Assembly: GCA_033807775.1 (NCBI GenBank)
Contig: CM066313.1
Coordinates: 85,065,484 to 85,129,483 of the forward strand
DNA from: Saussurea involucrata
Lineage: Eukaryota; Streptophyta; Magnoliopsida; Asterales; Asteraceae
Direction of reading: 5' to 3'
DNA: 64,000 bases
In this document: piece after piece, positions 61,432 to 64,000 of the stretch
Position numbering within the stretch: position 1 is the stretch's first letter
How the letters are laid out: each line of letters begins with the position of its first letter
Translations under genes and position numbers: made by a program
Notes under the pieces: model-generated
Told to the model about the DNA's origin: nothing
What the model saw: only the letters and a program-made list of their open reading frames with translations
Databases searched by the model: none

Positions 61432-61745
61432 ACACAATAAGCATTGTGATACCCAAAACAAAAACCAGTTACAAAATAAGAATTGTGATACCCAAAAGAA
61501 ATACAAGAACAAATGTGATACCCACTGTGATACCCCCATTAAACATACAAGAACAAATGTGATACCCATTGTGATACCCAAAAGAAATACAAGAACAAAT
61601 GTGATACCCCCATTAAACATACAAGAACAAATGTGATACCCACAAATGTGATAACCCAATAAACATACAAGAACAAATGTGATACCCAAAAGAAATATAA
61701 GAACAAATGTGATACCCCCATTAAACATACAAGAACAAATGTCAA
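61432..61745. repeat. Subterminal GTGATACCC repeats inside X2
   Basis: Irregular tandem copies of ACAAGAACAAATGTGATACC with CCCATTAAACAT or CAAAAGAAAT spacers. Reads through as a pseudo-coding tail (FVLVCLMGV repeats) on the minus strand, which is not a real protein. Confidence 0.7.
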
Positions 61746-61759
61746 CCACTGCCGCCGAC

Positions 61760-62363
61760 GACCCATAATACCGGATACTGTACCTGCGCCGGAGTAGGGA
61801 GTCAACCACTGATTATCCCATCTGCTCATCGTAACACCTTTCGGCTTGCTTATCTCCTTCCCAAGAACTCTCATCGCTAAGCTCTTAATCCCTGCATTTT
61901 GAAGCTCCCTCACACCATACTTTTCAGCAGCCAACGCCCTTACATCCGCCATATTCGCAACCACCAGATTATAATCCATCGTTAGTTTCTCCACATCGCT
62001 CTCAATCCCCACCCCAGCGAAGGTGTAGTTAGGGTTTCGGAGGAAAACTTTGAGAGATTCAGGGACTGTAGGGGAGTGGAGGATCTGGAACACCAGACAT
62101 CGGCTACCAACGCACAGTTGGAGAGTGGCCACCGGGTTATCGGAGTTCCGGAACTGGTTAGGACGCCACTCGACATCGAGGCCGATGATGAGGCAGTGAA
62201 GACGGCGACGGTGGATGCGTTCGATTTCCGCGATCCATGAGTCGACAAAGGATGGTGTGTCTGTGACTATGGTGGAGATGGCGTTTTCGTAAAATGTGAC
62301 GTCGTAGAGGTTGTGAGTGTCATAGGGGAGTTCATGATCCACGATGCTCATCGTCATCGCCAT
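61760..62363 (-). pseudogene. Captured WRN-like 3'-5' exonuclease gene fragment
   Basis: ATG at 62363 (MAMTMSIVDHEL). The DEDD-type exonuclease domain starts near residue 58: ExoI motif as D-V-E (GLDVEWRPN), then ExoII around GVGIESDVEKL, and the region GIKSLAMRVLGKEISKPKGV with SRWD, which in WRN-like plant proteins precedes the ExoIII Y-x3-D motif. Homology stops at about residue 200, before ExoIII, where the transposon's own repeats begin. Family role is 3'-5' DNA exonuclease activity; this copy lacks the last catalytic motif. The upstream part is undamaged, indicating recent capture. Confidence 0.75.
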
Positions 62364-62767
62364 TGATTTGGGTTTTGCGGGGGCGCGTGGTTGTGGGAGA
62401 GAGAGTGAGGATTTGAAGAAAACAGAAATTGGGGGAAAACTGGAATCACTCGCCTATCACACTAATTTTTCGTAGGCCGTGAAGGTGGAATTGGGCGGCT
62501 GCCGGCTGTGCTGGAAGTGGGCGGCTGCCGGCGAAGGAGAGATTGAGGGAGAAGAAAAGAGAGCAACCAATTTTTAGGCTTGATTGATATGAATGCGTGA
62601 GATTTGGAAACAATACGAGAGAGATTCATGAGTTGTCAAAAGCATTTAAATGACTAAATTACCCTTTAGTATTTAATTAATAATAAAAATAAATTTCTTA
62701 AATGAGTGGTTAATATTGGTTCTTACAGTTACCACAAACTAAATAGTTCTTATTTGATTAAGCCCCT

Positions 62768-63727
62768 ATATATATATACTATCCTTACATACACATGCAA
62801 ATGTAATGTGTATGTATTCTTTATATATTAGACCAAAAATTGGGACATTTTTTTTCATTTCTTTAATACAGTCGGAAATAAAGTCAATTCCGACATATTT
62901 TTGCCAAAGCCCTTGTGGCCATGGAGGTTCACCTGCAATGACTCCAGACCATTCGTGCATGGTTGTCTAGGGATTAGTCGGTGCACGTAAGTTGGTCCGA
63001 AAACCTACAATTACCAAAAAAAAAATCTATCTTCAACAACTATGCTAAAAATGTAATTTTTAACGACGTCTTACTCCTCGGTGAATCATTTATTGTCCAC
63101 GTGGGTTTTTTTTAATTGTTTGGTTAAGGGAATAAAACCATTAATTTTCAAATGACATGGAGCATTCTGCATTTATTTTATATGTTTTTTTTTCAAAATA
63201 ATTTTTCTTCAACGATGCTTACTTATTCAACATTGTTTTGTAAACTTATATTATAGCAAATTATAAGACTTTGATATTAATTGTTTGACTTAAGATACAT
63301 ACACAACATCATGTATTATAGAAGAAACAAGGTTTTCTTCAGTGGCGGAGAAATCTTTCCTATTGGGGTCCCCTTTAAGGTAGCTAAAAGTCCTATAAAA
63401 TTGTCCGATATACTTTTAGCCTAAATCCAACGATTTGAAGGCTTTTTATAGTATTTTGATAGATTTAAAAGATTTTTAAGTTTTTTTTTGTCGATTTCAA
63501 GGAACTTTTTTGGTTTTTTAGTTAATTTCGAGAGTAGTTTTGGTTGATTTCGAAACAAAAACGCTTCCAGGAATGAAGTGTGTTGTCTAATCTGTCTGAT
63601 ATCAGAGAGGTGGAAGAGATGGAAGTGTGTTGTCTAATCTGTCTGATATCAGAGAGGTGAAATGAAATTTTGACTATATATAGTGGGTGATTCAATGAAT
63701 CAAACCACACAAAAATCATCTTCAAAA
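62768..63727. other. AT-rich DNA with possible element terminus, no gene
   Basis: CAGTGGCGGAGAAATC at about 63341 resembles the terminal sequence of common short DNA transposons of plants; its partner end is not visible. 63575-63660 is a direct repeat: GAAGTGTGTTGTCTAATCTG and following bases (38 bp) occur twice, 47 bp apart. 62880-62960 has a short minus-strand frame (MHEWSGVIAGEPPWPQGLW) that I do not recognise. Confidence 0.4.
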
Positions 63728-64000
63728 TGTCTTCAACAATCCGAAGTTCATCCTACAAAGATAAGAAGATATACAATTATGTCGTTGTTATCTTGATGTG
63801 TCTCAAAATCCAATAATAGGTAGAAACCAAACAAAAGATAAGTTTTGGACAAGAATAGAAACTGAATTTCATGCATCTGAACCATTCACAAGCAATCCTC
63901 GACCAAGAAGATCACTGGAAACACGCATGTCTTCCATTCAGAAAGTTACCAAAAAATTACGAGGATGTATCAATCAAGTTCAAAACAGGAATAAAGTGGT
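63728..64000 (+). pseudogene. PIF/Harbinger ORF1-like or NAM-associated protein, partial
   Basis: The plus strand reads EDIQLCRCYLDVSQNPIIG, then RNQTKDKFWTRIETEFH, then RRSLETRMSSIQKVTKKLRG and CINQV up to the window edge. This is the Myb/SANT-like plant domain found in PIF/Harbinger ORF1 proteins and in proteins often annotated as glutathione S-transferase T3-like ([DE]-x-x-L-x-x-[CS]-[WY]-L-x-V-[ST]-x-[DN]-[PA]-I-x-G, F-W-x-R-[IV]). An in-frame stop (TAA, about 63765) precedes the domain and no Met is in that frame, while an ATG at 63728 opens a different frame that stops soon after. It is cut by the end of the window. Confidence 0.6.

Larger units (their letters stand above)
61246..62767. 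mobile_element. TIR transposon X2 in a TA microsatellite, carrying a captured exonuclease
   Basis: Left end AGGGGGTCATTCAAGG and right end (reverse complement) AGGGGCTTAATCAAATAAG, each followed by TTTGTGGTAACTGTAAGAAC, giving TIRs of about 65 bp. Both flanks are TA repeats. Sister of X1 by TIR and by subterminal repeats. It contains a 5' portion of a WRN-like exonuclease gene with what looks like its 5' untranslated region (62364-62560). No transposase. Confidence 0.8.

Overview
The window is intergenic heterochromatin-like DNA from a eudicot plant genome, built almost entirely of stacked retrotransposons and gene fragments. Plant origin is shown by Ty3/gypsy chromovirus and Ty1/copia sirevirus-like elements primed by initiator tRNA-Met (TGGTATCAGAGC sites), and by plant-only gene relics (phloem protein 2, receptor-like kinase, CYP-type P450). 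The mix of kinase and PP2 relics and long post-pol copia ORFs suggests Asteraceae to me, but this is an inference from memory. I see no intact host gene and no RNA gene.

Layout. 1-8442: a gypsy-derived non-autonomous element whose left LTR is flanked on both sides by internal sequence, so it is part of a tandem LTR-internal-LTR array running off the left edge. 8731-16854: a nearly complete Tekay/Del-type chromovirus with frameshifts, a mutated reverse-transcriptase active site and a clipped 3' LTR that is fused to a PP2 exon. 17903-19560: a gypsy LTR scrap, a copia LTR plus leader, and antisense P450 and LRR fragments. 20546-20830: a broken UBA2-like gene. 23316-28459: two nested solo LTRs, the inner with a perfect target duplication. 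28545-28781: a foldback MITE.

30312-58690 is a clean nest. A receptor-kinase relic abuts a LINE tail; the LINE is split by a minus-strand copia element (31514-58161, duplication ctaac, 247-bp LTRs); that element is in turn split inside its post-pol ORF by a plus-strand copia element (34348-47359, duplication gagtc, about 968-bp LTRs). LTR divergence counted by eye (about 2.8% outer, about 0.9% inner) agrees with this order. Both copia elements carry a large ORF downstream of pol with a shared sequence signature. 58715-59926 and 61246-62767 are two members of one TIR transposon family sitting in TA microsatellites, each carrying a different captured host gene fragment (glycine-rich protein; WRN-like exonuclease). 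The right edge enters a PIF/Harbinger-ORF1-like or NAM-associated gene.

The most unusual signals are regulatory-looking rather than coding. (1) A 19-bp dyad, TCGCAA-N7-TTGCGA, always with a 7-nt centre, is arrayed in a gypsy LTR and in the leaders and spacer of copia elements; in three of four arrays it recurs every 30-32 bp (three helical turns). (2) Four gypsy LTR families share a TAGRC..GYCTAAC palindrome 26-33 nt before CAG/GT, which reads as a branch point plus 3' splice site of an LTR intron. (3) Both copia elements have the same branch-point/acceptor-like string just upstream of the post-pol ATG.
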